DNA from: Siccirubricoccus sp. G192
Lineage (GTDB): Bacteria; Pseudomonadota; Alphaproteobacteria; Acetobacterales; Acetobacteraceae
DNA: 64,000 bases
Direction: 5' to 3'
NCBI RefSeq assembly: GCF_019084075.1
Contig: NZ_JAHREN010000001.1
Coordinates: 4,862,501-4,926,500, forward strand
The translations under genes were made by a program, and so were the position numbers. Positions 1-8,873 of the stretch are shown here, in pieces. A model generated the notes under the pieces. That model was not told the origin of the DNA and searched no databases. It saw only the letters and a program-made list of their open reading frames with translations. Each line of letters opens with the position of its first letter. Within the stretch, counting starts at the first letter, position 1.

Positions 1-38
1 CCGTGCTGATCGCCACCACCCTGCCGAAGCTGCTTTAG
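1..38 (+). CDS. C-terminal end of an unidentified protein (partial)
   Basis: The window opens in an open frame ending with the residues VLIATTLPKLL and a TAG stop at 36-38. The hydrophobic tail is too short to identify. The stop codon is the first three bases of a TAGAGC intergenic repeat, as at four other genes in this window, which makes a genuine gene end more likely. Confidence 0.35.
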   Translation, partial: VLIATTLPKLL

Positions 39-141
39 AGCAAACTCCGTGCAGGCGGAATCGCCTGGACGGAGTAATTTGCTCGATAAGACAAAGGCTG
101 GAGCGGATTCCGTGAGCGAATGCGAACGGAAAACGCTCCAG
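36..141. repeat. Intergenic hairpin repeat (TAGAGC family)
   Basis: There are two consecutive imperfect hairpins. The first runs from GAGCAAACTCCGT to ACGGAGTAATTTGCTC (39-84). The second runs from CTGGAGCG to CGCTCCAG (98-141). The element starts with the TAG stop of the upstream gene. Similar elements lie at 8036, 8526-8873 and 17244-17348. A role in transcription termination or mRNA 3' end protection is an inference. Confidence 0.6.
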
Positions 142-280
142 GCGCCCCCCCACGCCGATGTGTTCACCGGCCTCCCGCGGGGTGGCCGGCGCTGAATCGG
201 GCCGGGCCGGCGATACCCCCCTTCCCCCCGCGCCCCTTCCTCCGCAGATGATGGGGGCAGAAAAACCGACGGGGGTTGCC

Positions 281-2615
281 ATGGCCAAATTCCGGGCTCA
301 GCCAGCCGATGCGCCGCATCGAGGATCCACGCCTGCTGAAGGGCGGCGGCCGCTATACCGACGACATCCCGATGCCCGGCGCCGCGCATGCCGTGGTGCT
401 GCGCAGCCCGCATGCGGCGGCGCGCATCCTCTCGATCGACACGGCGCCCGCCATGGCGGTGCCCGGCGTGCTGGCGGTGATCACCAACCAGGACTGGCAG
501 GCGGAGGGCTTGGGGGAGATTCCCTGCATCATCCCGCTCAAGAACATCGACGGCACCGACCGCGCCGAGACGCCGCGCGGCGCGCTCGCCGGGGACCGCG
601 TGCGGCATGTCGGCGACCCCGTGGCCTTCGTGGTGGCGGAGACGCCCCAGGCGGCGCGCGACGGCGCCGAGGCGGTGATGGTGGATTACGAGGAGCTGCC
701 CTCCGCCACCGACCTCGCCGCCGCGCACCAGCCGGGCGCGCCGCTCGTCTGGGACAACGTGCCGAACAACATCTGCTTCGACTGGGAGGCCGGCGACAAG
801 GCCAAGGCCACGGCGCTGATCGCGCAGGCGGCGCATGTCACGCGGCTGACCGTGGTGAACAACCGCGTGGTCGTCTCCAGCCTGGAGGTGCGCGCCGCCG
901 CCGCCGATTACGACGCGGCGGAGGGGAAGTTCACCCTCTATGTCGGCACCCAGGGGTCCTGGCTGGTGAAGAGCCTGCTCGCGGACAACGTCTTCAAGCT
1001 GCCGGAGGAGAAGTTCCGCGTCGTCACGCCGGATGTCGGCGGCGGCTTCGGCATGAAGCTCTACCTCTATGCCGAATACGCGCTGGTCTGCATGGCGGCA
1101 CGCCGGCTCGGCCGGCCCGTCAAATGGACCAGCGAGCGCACGGAAGCCTTCCTCTCGGACACGCATGGCCGCGACAACATCACCGAGGGCGAGCTGGCCA
1201 CCGACAAGGACGGCAAATTCCTGGCGCTGCGCACCCGCAACTACGCCAATATGGGCGCCTACCTCTCCACCTTCGCGCCTTTCATCCCGACCGGCGCCGG
1301 CACCAAGGTGCTGGCCAGCGTCTATGGTTTCCAGGCGATCCATGCGCGGGTGCTGGGCGTGCTGACCAATACCGTGCCGGTCGATGCCTATCGCGGCGCG
1401 GGGCGGCCCGAGAGCAACTACCTGGTGGAACGGCTGATCGACGCCGCGGCGCGCGAGCTCGGCATCGAACGCGCCGAGCTGCGCCGCCGCAACATGGTGC
1501 CACAGAGCGCCATGCCCTACACGACAGCCATCGGCCAGCGCTATGACAGCGGCGATTTCGCCACCGTGCTGGATACCGCGCTCGCCAAGGCCGATTGGGC
1601 CGGCTTCCCGGCGCGGCGGGCGGCCGCGGCGGCGCGCGGCAGGCGGCGCGGCATCGGCCTCGCCTATTACCTGGAAGCCACCGGCGGCGGCCCGACCGAA
1701 CGCGCCGAGGTGCGCTTCGCGGCCGATGGCATGGCGGAGGTGCTGGTCGGCACCCAGTCCACCGGCCAGGGGCACGAGACCGCCTATGCCATGCTGACCA
1801 GCCATGAGCTGGGCATCCCGATCGAGAAGATCCGCATCGTCCAGGGCGATTCGGACGTGATCCCGACCGGCGGCGGCACCGGCGGCGCCCGCAGCCTCTA
1901 TTCCGAGGGCCAGGCGATCCTGCTCACCACCGCGACGGTGATCGAGAAGGGCAAGCAGGCGGCGTCCGAACACCTGGAAGCCTCGGTCGCCGACATCGAA
2001 TTCACCCCGGCTGGCGGCCGCTTCACCGTGGTCGGCACCGATCGCGGCGTCGATATCCTGTCGCTGGCGAAGATCCAGCGCGAGCGCGCGGCGCGGGGCG
2101 AGAGCGCGACGCTGCTGGATGCGGCGGAGGTGGCGGAGATCAAGTCCCACACCTTCCCCAATGGCTGCCACATCGCCGAGGTGGAGGTCGATCCCGATAC
2201 CGGCCTGGTCGAGGTGCCGCGCTACATCGTGGTGGATGACGTCGGCCATGCCATCAACCCGATGATCGTGCGCGGCCAGGTGCAGGGCGGCGTGGCGCAG
2301 GGCATCGGCCAGGCGGTGCATGAGCGCACCGCCTATGACAAGGAGAGCGGCCAGCTCCTCTCCGCCTCCTTCATGGATTATGCCCTGCCGCGGGCGGAGG
2401 ACCTGCCGGATATCGAGGTCGAGCTGATCGAGGTGCCCTGCGAGACCAATCCGCTCGGCGTCAAGGGCGCCGGCGAGGCCGGCGCGGTGGGCTCGCCTCC
2501 TGCCCTGATGAATGCGCTGGTGGATGCGCTTGCCGGCGACGGCGTGACGCACATGGACATGCCGGCGACGCCGGAGATCGTCTGGCAGGCGCTGCGGACC
2601 GCCCGCGCCGCCTGA
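281..2615 (+). CDS. Xanthine dehydrogenase family molybdopterin-binding subunit (CoxL form II-like), N-terminal frameshift
   Basis: Large molybdenum-cofactor subunit of the xanthine oxidase/aldehyde dehydrogenase family, about 780 residues as usual. The N-terminal a/b hammerhead domain starts at RRIEDPRLLKGGGRYTDD, followed by the two molybdopterin-binding lobes. The active-site loop reads AYRGAGR, the form II type, rather than the AYRCSFR of true CO dehydrogenase; the catalytic Glu lies in KGAGEAG near the C-terminus. The likely start is ATG 281 (MAKF); an extra C in ttccggg just after it moves the frame, so the uninterrupted frame opens at TTG 276. No adjacent coxS or coxM gene is seen, so the iron-sulfur and FAD partners are elsewhere or upstream. 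The substrate cannot be told; an aldehyde or N-heterocycle is plausible. Confidence 0.88.
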
Positions 2616-2627
2616 ACCCGGCTTCCA

Positions 2628-2757
2628 CCCTCCCCCGCCGGTGGTGCAAATCCAACGGAGAGGTCCGTTGGTTTGCACCACCGGCCTTGATCTGGTGGGC
2701 CGATTCACCTGACGCTTGGTTCCCAAGCGCCAGGATCGGACCACTGGCGGGGGAGGG
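2628..2757. terminator. Nested palindrome between convergent genes, probable bidirectional terminator
   Basis: The outer arms CCCTCCCCCGCC (2628-2639) and GGCGGGGGAGGG (2746-2757) enclose a hairpin at 2638-2684 with about 21 paired bases, one bulge and a 4-nt loop. It lies between the convergent molybdopterin-subunit gene and the secreted-protein gene, as expected for a shared terminator. There is no T-tract. Confidence 0.55.
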
Positions 2758-2767
2758 CCTGGGGCGC

Positions 2768-3385
2768 CTACCGCACCACGTAGTTGTTCATGGTGCAGGT
2801 ATTCACGTTCCGCCGCTCCTGCGACTGGCCGCCCTGCCAGACCCAGCGCAGGTCGTAGCTGCATTCGCCGACCGGCAGGCGGACGGCATAGGTCGCGCCC
2901 GGCTGCACCACGTCATTGCCCAGCCGGTCCGGCCCCCAGTCCTGCTGCGAGGAGGGCGAGGCGAAGAACTGCTCGATCACCCGGCCGCTCTGGTTCATCA
3001 GGTTGAAGGAGGGGTTGCCCGATTGGGTCTGCCCTTGGGCCTGGCCGGGCGGTGCCGCCTGGGCCTCGCCCAGCACCACGTCGGTGATGTTGCAGGTATT
3101 GAGGTTCCGCCGCTCCTCGGCATTGCCGCCCTGGTAGACGATGCGGATGTCGTAGACGCATTGGCCATCGGCCGGCAGGCGCACGATGTAGCTGCTGCCG
3201 GGGGCGATCGTCTCGGTCCCCAGCCGGTCCTGGCCCCAGCTTCGCTGGTTGGCGGGCGAGGCATAGACCTCGTTCACCACGTTCTGCGTGTTGTTGATGA
3301 CCCTGAAGGACGGGTCGTTCGACTGCGCCCCGGCGGGCACGGCCAGCAGGGCGAAAAGCGCGGCGATCAGCGCGCGACGGAACAT
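2768..3385 (-). CDS. Secreted protein with two tandem homologous domains, function unknown
   Basis: A 205-residue protein starting at ATG 3385 with a clear signal peptide (MFRRALIAALFALLAVPAGAQ). The mature part is two copies of a roughly 75-residue domain, about 27-103 and 129-205. Both contain a W-G-x-D-R-L-G stretch, a V-R-L-P strand, a Cys followed by YD(I/L)R and a C-terminal RR-N-x-NTC motif; the two Cys of each copy could form a disulfide. A Q/G/P-rich linker joins them. It is probably periplasmic or extracellular. I do not recognise a named family. An in-frame extension to 3472 upstream lacks signal-peptide character and is rejected as the start. Confidence 0.75.
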   Translation of the reverse strand: MFRRALIAALFALLAVPAGAQSNDPSFRVINNTQNVVNEVYASPANQRSWGQDRLGTETIAPGSSYIVRLPADGQCVYDIRIVYQGGNAEERRNLNTCNITDVVLGEAQAAPPGQAQGQTQSGNPSFNLMNQSGRVIEQFFASPSSQQDWGPDRLGNDVVQPGATYAVRLPVGECSYDLRWVWQGGQSQERRNVNTCTMNNYVVR

Positions 3386-3417
3386 GCGATCCTCCCCGGG
3401 GATGGATGTTCCGCAGC

Positions 3418-4437
3418 CTAGCGCGGATGGCAATGCAACGACCATAGGCTCCGCGCCGTGGCGCCGGCGCAAGCTTCCGTCAGCATGGAAGGCTCAACCC
3501 CCCCTGCCGGCCGGGTCTCCAGCAGGGCGTGGCAGATCAGGTCGTCCGCCGCCGGGCGCATCGCCTCGGGGTGCGGGCGGCGCGGGCCGGAGGGGCGGCT
3601 CGGCCAGGCCATCGCCTCCGGCACCGTCACCGCGAAGCCGGCCCGGCGGAAGCGCGAGACCATGGCCGAGAGGCCCAGCCGGTTCACGTAGATCCCGGCC
3701 CGGCCGACCAGCGGGCTGGCCCAGAACCCGTCGCTGAGCCGCAGGTGCTGCAGCCCGCCGCCCAGATGGTCGTGGAAGTCGATCCAGTGCAGGCCGAGCC
3801 CACGCGGCGCCGTCACCCGCCGAAGCTGCGTCAGCAGCGGCGCCAGATCCTCCCGCCGCACATGTTCCAGCACCACCTCGCTCACCACCAGGTCGATGCT
3901 GCCATCCGGGATGGCGGCCAGCATGCCGGGCCCGCCGGTCAGCAGCCGGGCATTGCAGCGCGCGAGGATGGCCGCGCGGTCCGGGCAATCCTCGAGGTCC
4001 GGCACCGGGATGCCGCGCGCCCGCGCTGCGCCCGCGGCCGCCCGGTAGGGGGCGGGGTCCATCGGCGCGCTGTCGGCCGGGTCGGCATACCAGATGCGCC
4101 GGAAGCCGAGCCCGGCCAGCACCGGCGCCCGCAGCACCATCCGCCCCGGCCCGATCTCCAGCAGGCTGCGCGGCGGCCGGCCGAGCACCGCCTCCGCCCG
4201 CCGCAGCCAGGCCATCGGCCCGTCCAGCAGCCGGGCCGGGTCCTCGGCCCCGAAGGAGGGTTCGGCGAAGCCGAGCCGCCTGGCCCGCGCGCCATGCAGG
4301 CCGAGCTTGGCGAGGGCCAGTTTGATGCCGAGCTTGGCCCACCAGGGCAGCGGCATGCCGCGGGCATAGCCGCGCGGCACCGGCACCTGCCGCAGCGGCC
4401 GCGACGCCTCTTCCGTTCCCTGATCCATCAGGCCCAT
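3418..4437 (-). CDS. Class I SAM-dependent methyltransferase
   Basis: About 339 residues from ATG 4437 (a later ATG at 4428 is also possible). SAM-binding motif I is LLEIGPGRMVL (about residue 90), and the post-motif region contains DLVVSEVVLEHV, typical of small-molecule or glycan methyltransferases. The region after it (WIDFHDHLGGGLQHLRL) resembles methyltransferases of polysaccharide biosynthesis, though the substrate is unknown. The gene is divergent from the amidohydrolase at 4534; they share a 96-bp intergenic region. A much longer frame continues upstream but is antisense to the amidohydrolase. Confidence 0.75.
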   Translation of the reverse strand: MGLMDQGTEEASRPLRQVPVPRGYARGMPLPWWAKLGIKLALAKLGLHGARARRLGFAEPSFGAEDPARLLDGPMAWLRRAEAVLGRPPRSLLEIGPGRMVLRAPVLAGLGFRRIWYADPADSAPMDPAPYRAAAGAARARGIPVPDLEDCPDRAAILARCNARLLTGGPGMLAAIPDGSIDLVVSEVVLEHVRREDLAPLLTQLRRVTAPRGLGLHWIDFHDHLGGGLQHLRLSDGFWASPLVGRAGIYVNRLGLSAMVSRFRRAGFAVTVPEAMAWPSRPSGPRRPHPEAMRPAADDLICHALLETRPAGGVEPSMLTEACAGATARSLWSLHCHPR

Positions 4438-4533
4438 GCGCTTCACGCCCCCTGCTCTAGCCATAGCCCAGCCATGCGGGGTTTGCCCATCATCGCCACG
4501 AATCCGATACTGTGCGCCGCCAAGGAGGCCCCC

Positions 4534-5712
4534 GTGAACCCGATCCAGCATATCCGCCGCTACCAGGACCAGTTGACCGAGTGGCGCCGCGACTTCCACG
4601 CCCATCCGGAAACCGGCTTCGAGGAGCAGCGGACCAGCGCCCTGGTGGCCGAGCGCCTCGCCGCCTGGGGCATCGAGGTGCATCGCGGCATCGGCGGCAC
4701 CGGGCTGGTCGGCGTGTTGCGCAACGGCAACGGCGACCGCGCGGTCGGGCTGCGCGCCGACATGGACGCGCTCGACATGCCGGAGGAGAACGAATTCGCC
4801 CATCGCAGCCGGAACCCCGGCAAGATGCATGGCTGCGGCCATGACGGGCATACCACCATGCTGCTCGGCGCCGCCCGCTACCTGGCGGAGACGAAGAACT
4901 TCGACGGCACCGTGCATTTCATCTTCCAGCCGGCCGAGGAGGGCCAGGGCGGCGCCCGGGCGATGATCGCCGAGGGGCTGTTCGAGCGCTTCCCCTGCAA
5001 CAGCGTCTATGGGCTGCACAACCGGCCGGGGATGGAGATCGGGCATTACGGCATCCGCGCCGGCGCCATGATGGCCGGCGCCGCCTTCTTCGACATCCAT
5101 GTGCATGGCAAGGGCGGCCATGGCGCGCGGCCGGAGAGCACGATCGACCCCGTGATCTGCGGCGCCCAGATCGTCTCCGCCCTGCAATCCGTGGTGGCGC
5201 GCAACGTGCCGCCGGCGGATACCGCGGTGGTGAGCGTCACCGGCTTTACCGCGGGCCAGGCCTACAACGTCATCCCGGAACGGGTGGCGCTGCGCGGCAC
5301 CGTCCGCACCTACCGGACCGAGGTGATGCGGCTGGTCGAGGCGCGGATGCGGGCGCTGGCGCTCTCCATCGCCACCGGCTTCGGCGCGACCGCCGAACTG
5401 GCCTTCCGCGAGATCACCGTGCCGGTGCTGAACAGCGAGGCCGAGACCACGCTGATCGCCGATGCCGCCGCCGCCATGGTGGGCGAGGCGCATGTGGACC
5501 GCCAGCGCCCGCCGGTGATGGGCTCGGAGGATTTCTCCTACATGCTGGCCGAGCGGCCCGGCGCCTATATCCTGGTCGGCAACGGCTTGGGCGAGGCCGG
5601 CGGCTGCGAGGTGCACAACCCGCGCTACGACTTCAACGACGCCGCCATCCCCTATGGCGCCGGCATCCTGGCCGCGGTGGTGGAGCGGGAGATGCCGCGG
5701 CTGAAGGACTGA
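4534..5712 (+). CDS. M20 family amidohydrolase (hippurate hydrolase/aminoacylase type)
   Basis: A 392-residue metallopeptidase-fold amidase. The GTG start at 4534 follows an AAGGAGG ribosome-binding site at 4522-4528. The M20D pattern is complete: ADMDAL, CGHDGHT (metal-binding His/Asp), PAEEGQGG (general-base Glu pair), GLHNRPG and the C-terminal SEDFSYM plus HNPRYDFND. Family members hydrolyse N-acyl amino acids such as hippurate or N-acetyl derivatives in the cytoplasm, using two metal ions. The exact substrate cannot be read from the sequence. It is monocistronic as far as can be seen. Confidence 0.9.
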   Translation: MNPIQHIRRYQDQLTEWRRDFHAHPETGFEEQRTSALVAERLAAWGIEVHRGIGGTGLVGVLRNGNGDRAVGLRADMDALDMPEENEFAHRSRNPGKMHGCGHDGHTTMLLGAARYLAETKNFDGTVHFIFQPAEEGQGGARAMIAEGLFERFPCNSVYGLHNRPGMEIGHYGIRAGAMMAGAAFFDIHVHGKGGHGARPESTIDPVICGAQIVSALQSVVARNVPPADTAVVSVTGFTAGQAYNVIPERVALRGTVRTYRTEVMRLVEARMRALALSIATGFGATAELAFREITVPVLNSEAETTLIADAAAAMVGEAHVDRQRPPVMGSEDFSYMLAERPGAYILVGNGLGEAGGCEVHNPRYDFNDAAIPYGAGILAAVVEREMPRLKD

Positions 5713-5730
5713 TCCGGCGCCGCCGGCAGG

Positions 5731-5799
5731 ATCGAGGCCGGCGCCGCCGACATGATCGAGGCCGGCGCCGCCGACATGATCGAGGCCGGCGCCGCCGGC
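5731..5799. repeat. 24-bp tandem repeat, about 2.8 copies
   Basis: Units begin at 5731, 5755 and 5779, each starting ATCGAGGCCGGCGCCGCCG; the first two are identical. A degenerate partial copy precedes them at 5712. The array starts within 20 bp of the amidohydrolase stop codon and carries a GC-rich palindromic core (GGCCGGCGCC). Confidence 0.8.
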
Positions 5800-5837
5800 A
5801 GGGCGGCCCCCGCGCGGATCGCGGCGCGGGGGCTTGC

Positions 5838-5933
5838 CTATCGGCGGCCCGCCAGAAGCGTGAGCATGAGCACCACGACCAGCGCGACCATGGCGGCACG
5901 GTGCTGGGCCACCCATTCGAGAGCCTGTTCCAA
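5838..5933 (-). CDS. Small single-span membrane protein (putative)
   Basis: A 31-residue frame from a TTG start at 5933. It has an amphipathic N-terminus (EQALEWVAQH) followed by one hydrophobic span (MVALVVVLMLTLLAG) and a basic RR end. The composition fits a small inner-membrane protein, and similar miniature membrane proteins occur at 16037 and 17346. The start is uncertain because no ATG or strong ribosome-binding site precedes it. Confidence 0.35.
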   Translation of the reverse strand: MEQALEWVAQHRAAMVALVVVLMLTLLAGRR

Positions 5934-6090
5934 AGCGGCTGCCCCCCAGGCGCGGCGGCATGTCCCGGCCCGCCGCCTTCCCTGACGGGTTCTGACGCCT
6001 TCAAGCCTGTCACGCAACGGCCGGCGCCGGCCGGCGTTGCGCCATGGCGGCCGATCCCCGGCCGCTGCTTGCGGCGGAACCCCGGCCCGG

Positions 6091-8038
6091 ATGTCAGATT
6101 CCCCAAACCCTGCCCCACGCCGCGCCCTCGCCGCGGCGGCCACGCCCGGCTCCGGCATGCAGATGCTGCAGGGCGCGATCATCGCCATCGCGGTGCTCTA
6201 TTTCGCGCGTGAATTGCTGATCCCCCCTTGTGCTCGCGGTGCTGCTGAGCTTCGTGCTGGCGCCGCTGGTGCGGGTGCTGCGCCGCATCTCGGTGCCGCG
6301 CGCGGCCTCGGTGCTGGTGGTGGTGGTGCTCGGCTTCGCGGTGATCTTCGGCATCGGCACGCTGATGGCGCGCCAGGCGACCAGCCTCGCCGCCAACCTG
6401 CCGAGCTACCAGGCCACGATCACGGCGAAGCTCGATGGGCTGCGCGGCTCCGGCGGCCTGCTGCAACGGCTGAACGGGGTGCTGGCGGAATTCGGCCACC
6501 GCGCCGGCACTCCGGAAGGCCCGCCCGGCGATGTGCCGCGGCCCGCCTCCCCCCTCGCCCGCCCGACGCCGGGCGAGCGGCCGATCCCGGTCGAGATCCA
6601 CAGCCCCGACCCGACATCCTTCGAGACCCTGCAGCACCTGGCGGAACCGCTGCTCGGCCCGCTCGCCACCACCGGCATCGTCATCGTCCTGGTGATCTTC
6701 ATCCTGCTCTACCGCGAGGACCTGCGGGACCGGCTGATCCGCCTGGCCGGCGCCAGCGACCTGCACCGGACCATGGCGGCGATGGACGACGCCGCCTATC
6801 GCCTCTCCCGCTTCTTCCTGGCGCAGACCGCGATGAATGCCTGCTTCGGCCTGTTCATCGCGACCGCGCTCTGGCTGATCGGCATCCCGAACCCGCTGCT
6901 CTGGGGTTTCGTGGCCGGGCTGATGCGCTTCGTGCCCTTCATCGGCGTCTTCGTCGCGATCGCCTTCCCGGCCCTGCTCGGCCTGGCGGTGGACCCGGGC
7001 TGGGCCACCCTGCTCTGGGTGCTGGCGCTTTTCGGGGTCAGCGAGATGGTGATGGGCCAGGTCTTCGAGCCCTGGATCTTCGGCCATTCCACCGGCCTCT
7101 CGCCCATCGCCGTCATTGCCGCCGCCACCTTCTGGACCTGGCTCTGGGGGCCGATCGGGCTGCTGCTGGCGGTGCCGCTGACGGTCTGCCTGGTGGTGCT
7201 CGGCCGGCATGTGGAGCAGCTGGAATTCCTGGAGGTCATGCTGGGCGACAGCCCGCCGCTCGACCCGGAGGAAACCTTCTACCAGCGGGCGCTCGCCGGC
7301 GATGCCGATGCGCTGGCCGAGCAGGTGGAGCGCTGCCTGAAGGAGCAGCGGATCACCGAATACCTGGATGCGGTGGCGCTGCCGGCGCTGCGCCTGGCGC
7401 AGACGGATGCGCAGCGCGGCACCCTGGCGCCGGAGCGGCTGGAGACCCTGGAGCGCAGCGTCCTGACCCTGATCGAGGATCTGGAGGAGGCGGAGGAGGC
7501 CGAGGCGAAGCCGCCGGAAGGCGAGGAGCCGGGCGAGGAAACGATGCCCTTGCCGCCCGCCTGGACCACGCCGGGGGCAGTGCTCTGCATGCCCGGCCGC
7601 GGCCCCTTCGACCCGCTGCTGGCCGCCATGCTGGGCCAGGTGCTGACCCGGCGCGGCTTCGGCGTGCAGATCGGCGGCGCGGCGGCCGGGCCGGCGGCGC
7701 CGCCCCGGCTGCTCTGCCTCTGCCTGCTGGAGGGCGGCAGCAGCACCGCGACCGCCCGCTACCTGCTGCGCCGGGCGCGGCGGCGGCTGCCGGGCGTGCC
7801 GGCCCTGGCCCTTGCCTGGGCGGTGGAGCCGGATGGCAGGCTGGCCGCGGCGCTCCGGGCCGAGAGCCAAGCCACGCCGCTGCTGCTGGCGACCAGCCTG
7901 GTGGAGACCCTGGACCTCGCGGTGGAGGCCGCCGGCAGCGACACCGTGCCGGTCTTCACCGCCCCGGCGCCGCAGCCCGCGCCGCCGGCCGCCTCCCCCG
8001 CGCTGCTGCCGGGGGGGCCGGCGCCAGGGCTGGCCTAG
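6091..8038 (+). CDS. AI-2E family transporter (PerM-like), single-base frameshift
   Basis: Polytopic membrane protein of the AI-2E/PerM family, about 648 residues after repair. It starts at ATG 6091 (MSDSPNPAP). The first transmembrane region (IIAIAVLYFARELLIP) is broken by one extra C in the C-run at 6222-6227; the next frame then continues with LVLAVLLSFVLAPLVRVL. The central helices (PFIGVFVAIAFPALLGLAV and neighbours) are typical. A long acidic linker (EEAEEAEAKPPEGEE) leads to an additional soluble C-terminal domain of about 170 residues that the basic family lacks. The transported substrate is unknown; only some members move autoinducer-2. The TAG stop is embedded in a TAGAGC repeat. 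Confidence 0.82.
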
Positions 8039-8080
8039 AGCAAACCGCAGCCCGGTTGGAACCGCGGCCTGCTCCAGCGG
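8036..8080. repeat. Intergenic hairpin repeat (TAGAGC family)
   Basis: TAGAGCAAACCGCAG pairs imperfectly with the downstream CCGCGGCCTGCTCCA. The first three bases are the stop codon of the preceding transporter gene. It belongs to the same family as the copies at 36, 8526, 8873 and 17348. Confidence 0.55.
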
Positions 8081-8197
8081 GTCGTTTCAGGGAGGAATTA
8101 GCTTGTGATTCCGCCCTGCGGGGGGCACAAATCGTTGCGCGCGGCATTTCCGAATTGCCGGAGCATTCGATCCGGCAGGGCGAATGGGAGCAGCACG

Positions 8198-8528
8198 ATG
8201 AATATCACCTGGAGGCTTGGGGGGGTTCGCCCTTGTCATGCTCGGCCTGACCGCCTGCGAGCCGTCGAAGGAGACCGGCCCACTCAGCACCATGCCGACC
8301 GGCACGAACGAGTCCATACTGCGCCAGCAGCAGCTTCGGAACATTCAGCAGGATCCAAGCCGCGCCATGCAGAACCCGACCGTGACCGGTGTCTCCCCAG
8401 GCGTCGGCGGCATTGAGCGCGCACCGACGGGCGGCACGGGCGGCGCCGGGGCTGGCTACCCGGTCGGGGTGAACCCAGGCGTTGGCGGCATCACCCGCGC
8501 ACCGGGAATCGGCGCGCCGACGCGCTAG
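8198..8528 (+). CDS. Small Gly/Pro-rich lipoprotein, frameshifted in the signal peptide
   Basis: After repair this is about 109 residues: MNITWRLGG, then FALVMLGLTAC, a lipoprotein signal with lipobox LTAC. The G-run at 8219-8225 has one G too many, which separates the ATG at 8198 from the rest. The mature part is low complexity: it has two copies of a PGVGGI(E/T)RAP motif about 34 residues apart and is otherwise rich in Gly, Pro and Thr. It is probably anchored in the outer membrane facing the periplasm. The function is unknown. The stop codon lies in the next TAGAGC repeat. Confidence 0.6.
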
Positions 8529-8873
8529 AGCATGATGCGTTCACCTTCGTTCACGCATCATGCTCCAGGCCTTTGTTTGATCGCGTGATTCACGCTTTTC
8601 GGTGCGAGCACCTCAAGCGATCACGCTCTAGCGCAGGCCGCCGTCCCAACTGAACCGCGGTCTGCTCCATAGCGGATTGCGTTCCTTCCTGAACGCCAAT
8701 CCGCTGTGGTTCCTTATGTGCAGAGCAGATTCGCGCTCCCGGACGTTCACATCCGTCCGCGGTCTGCTCTACAGCGGCGTGCCGAATTGGTGGTTCGGCA
8801 CGCCGCTGTAGCCTGTTGTTTGTAGAGCAGATTCACGCCTCCGGACGGTTCCGCCCTGCGGCGATCCGCTCTA
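8526..8873. repeat. Intergenic hairpin array between convergent genes
   Basis: The whole 340-bp gap is a chain of at least five hairpins and no gene. Examples are GAGCATGATGCG paired with CGCATCATGCTC (8529-8567), AGCGGATTG/CAATCCGCT around 8670-8706, and a perfect 17-bp stem with a 7-nt loop (8770-8810). This is followed by GCCTGTTGTTTGTAGAGCAGATTCACGCCTCCGG, a module repeated almost exactly at 17286. The ends supply the stop codons of both flanking genes (8526-8528 on + and 8871-8873 on -). Confidence 0.75.

Noticed and set aside
281-2615. CoxL of aerobic carbon monoxide dehydrogenase
   Set aside because: The active-site loop is AYRGAGR (form II) instead of AYRCSFR, and no coxM or coxS lies next to it.
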